From Nymphaea colorata (lineage: Eukaryota; Streptophyta; Magnoliopsida; Nymphaeales; Nymphaeaceae): DNA of 64,000 bases. The DNA is taken from positions 12,724,571 to 12,788,570 of the forward strand of contig NC_045138.2 of NCBI RefSeq assembly GCF_008831285.2. The letters run 5' to 3'. Each line of letters starts with the position of its first letter. Position 1 is the stretch's first letter. Shown one piece after another: positions 62,334 through 64,000 of the stretch. The notes beneath the pieces are model-generated. The model was not told the DNA's origin. It was given only the letters and a program-made list of their open reading frames with translations, and did not search any database. The translations under genes and the position numbers were made by a program.

Positions 62334-63084
62334 AGAGATGCGCCTCAGTCTTTCGTACTGGCCATGTCTCAAATCGACACTCTCTAGCAACAGTGAGGAA
62401 GAAAAGAAGAGGCACGCGACCGCTTCAATCAAAGGCAGTTATAGAGATATTGCACAATGAGTGGCAGATGGTAGGAAAATGATGGGAAAGGAACGTGGTA
62501 ATGGATGAAAGGAAATAATGAAGAAGAAGACAATGACAAAGGGGAAGCCAGTTGAAGGCAATCACGGTGTTGCATGATCATCTTTTCACTTGTTTAAAGT
62601 ACTGTTGCAGGCAGTTTCCCCACTGATCGACCCCAGTGAGATGTTCTCCGATTCCGAGGGCAAGGGAGAAACGTACGGCATCAAACATGCTTGGTTCCAT
62701 TGGACCTGGACACACTGATGAGCCGTAGCTTCACATTGGGCCGAGAGTCTCATGAGACTCCCCACGCCCATAGTTGGCAAACTCGAGAATCAAACTCAGA
62801 CTGTAAATCAACTTGGTGACTCGGCTGGGTCAAGTACTAAAGAATTGGACTATCAACATGAAACTGAGTTACCTGACTCTAGCTTTCTGTTTTTTTCTAT
62901 TTTTTTTTTCCAAATGATATAATTAATTACCCAATGCTTAAAGATTCGGTGAAATCATTAAAATGTAAAAAAATAAAAAAAAAAGACATGTTTTGGGAGG
63001 TCACTGATAGCCCGACCGACCACGGCTTTAAGCTTGAGGGTTGTCGAAAATGCAAAAACCGCCAACAAATGGTCCACCCTCCCG

Positions 63085-63133
<49 letters not shown>

Positions 63134-64000
63134 CCAACCAATTCAGCCTCCTCCTCCTTTTTTTGGTCTTTCAATATTGATTCAAGAAAAAAAGGGAACC
63201 AAAATCAATTTTGATCATTAATTTAGTTTTATATGGCCAAAACCCAAATTGGACCTGACTCGGCCGAGTCAGCCAAGTCTTGGTGTGAATCGCTTGGGTC
63301 CTAACCTGTGACCCACTAAGTGAACGATTCCGATCTGTCGGGTTTGCCAACTATACCCATGTTTGAGTAGGGGTTGTTACCCAGACAACTTCCACTGAGT
63401 ATTCTTAGGTGGTACAAAACAAAGGACCATCGTCGTGGTAAAATTACAACAATGAACTGTCATTCACCACCCTCACAACTGTGCCACTCCATCGAGCTTC
63501 TAATTCATCTTAATGACCTTTTTATTATCATACATGAATGACAATGTATGTTGCATGCATTTCTGGCAATATGTTACGATTTAAGCATTAAATATACAAG
63601 TTGAATAGCATGCGAAGGCAGAATTGAAAAAGACCAGTCTGTTCGCTCACAACTGGCAAACCTAGAGTCATGGATGATTTCTTAAGTTTGTGAGTTTTTG
63701 CAAACTATAGATATTCTTAAACTAAAAGCTTAGGGCCAGAGTAGGTTCATCGAGCCTAGGCCTAGCTGCCATAGCTTGGCCTCGGCCTAGCCTTGGCTTG
63801 GTCATGGCATGACCATGAACGGCTAACCATGGTCTACTGGCTTAGCATGGTTAGTCAACCCTAGTTCGCTCAACCCACCATGGTTGACTTGGGTCGGTCA
63901 ATCGATCCTAGCCGAGCGCCGGTGGGCTAAGTGGTACTTTTGCACTCAGCATCATGAAACGAGTCTTGTTTGATGGTATGACCTGCATGCTCATAGGGTG
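62131..64000. other. Spacer to the right edge
   Basis: Holds a run of about 36 A (62295-62330), a 16-bp perfect palindrome (62745-62760), (TA)n at 63087-63132, a GACTCGGCCGAGTC palindrome near 63258, and a stretch rich in GGCCTAG/CATGGTTAG at 63740-63930. No gene recognised. Confidence 0.5.
63087..63132. repeat. (TA)n microsatellite
   Basis: About 23 TA units between CTCCCGGG and ACCAACCA. Confidence 0.95.

Overview
The window looks like nuclear DNA of a flowering plant. Its genes are split by GT-AG introns, it is AT-rich with many (TA)n, (CT)n and (CA)n microsatellites, and it is full of plant-type retrotransposons and short DNA transposons. Three conserved plant housekeeping genes are present, all on the minus strand; nearly everything else is transposon-derived or unrecognised spacer. 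I cannot name the species.

Layout. (1) 1-8931: a PAP/fibrillin plastid protein gene in at least seven exons, running off the left edge, with two introns of about 3 kb. (2) 8932-24866: gene-free. It holds a LINE fragment, several non-autonomous hAT-like elements, a foldback element set in a (TA)n microsatellite, and an old broken Ty1/Copia element (16521-21802, minus strand, 5-bp target duplication). (3) 24867-30225: a second, very young Ty1/Copia element on the plus strand with near-identical LTRs; a single nonsense codon breaks its polyprotein. (4) 30577-36407: CNX2, the mitochondrial radical-SAM enzyme that starts molybdenum cofactor synthesis, complete in six exons, with a chromodomain Ty3/Gypsy remnant in its last intron. 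(5) 36408-54042: gene-poor spacer with two LINE remnants, a heavily decayed Copia remnant, hAT-like elements and one unexplained GC-rich island. (6) 54043-59598: GNOM, the large ARF-GEF of endosomal and Golgi traffic, in two coding exons plus a predicted leader exon. (7) 59600-64000: its upstream region, then spacer with a polypurine hairpin, a 329-bp hAT-like MITE and simple repeats.

The three genes serve unrelated pathways: plastid lipid/plastoglobule biology, molybdenum cofactor, and membrane traffic. I see no functional cluster. The most interesting structure is in the mobile DNA: a foldback element found twice inside (TA)n microsatellites, two Copia elements with nearly the same coding region but unrelated LTRs, and a family of hAT-like elements with 8-bp target duplications and GAGCTC-rich bodies. 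I found no clearly new multi-gene system.
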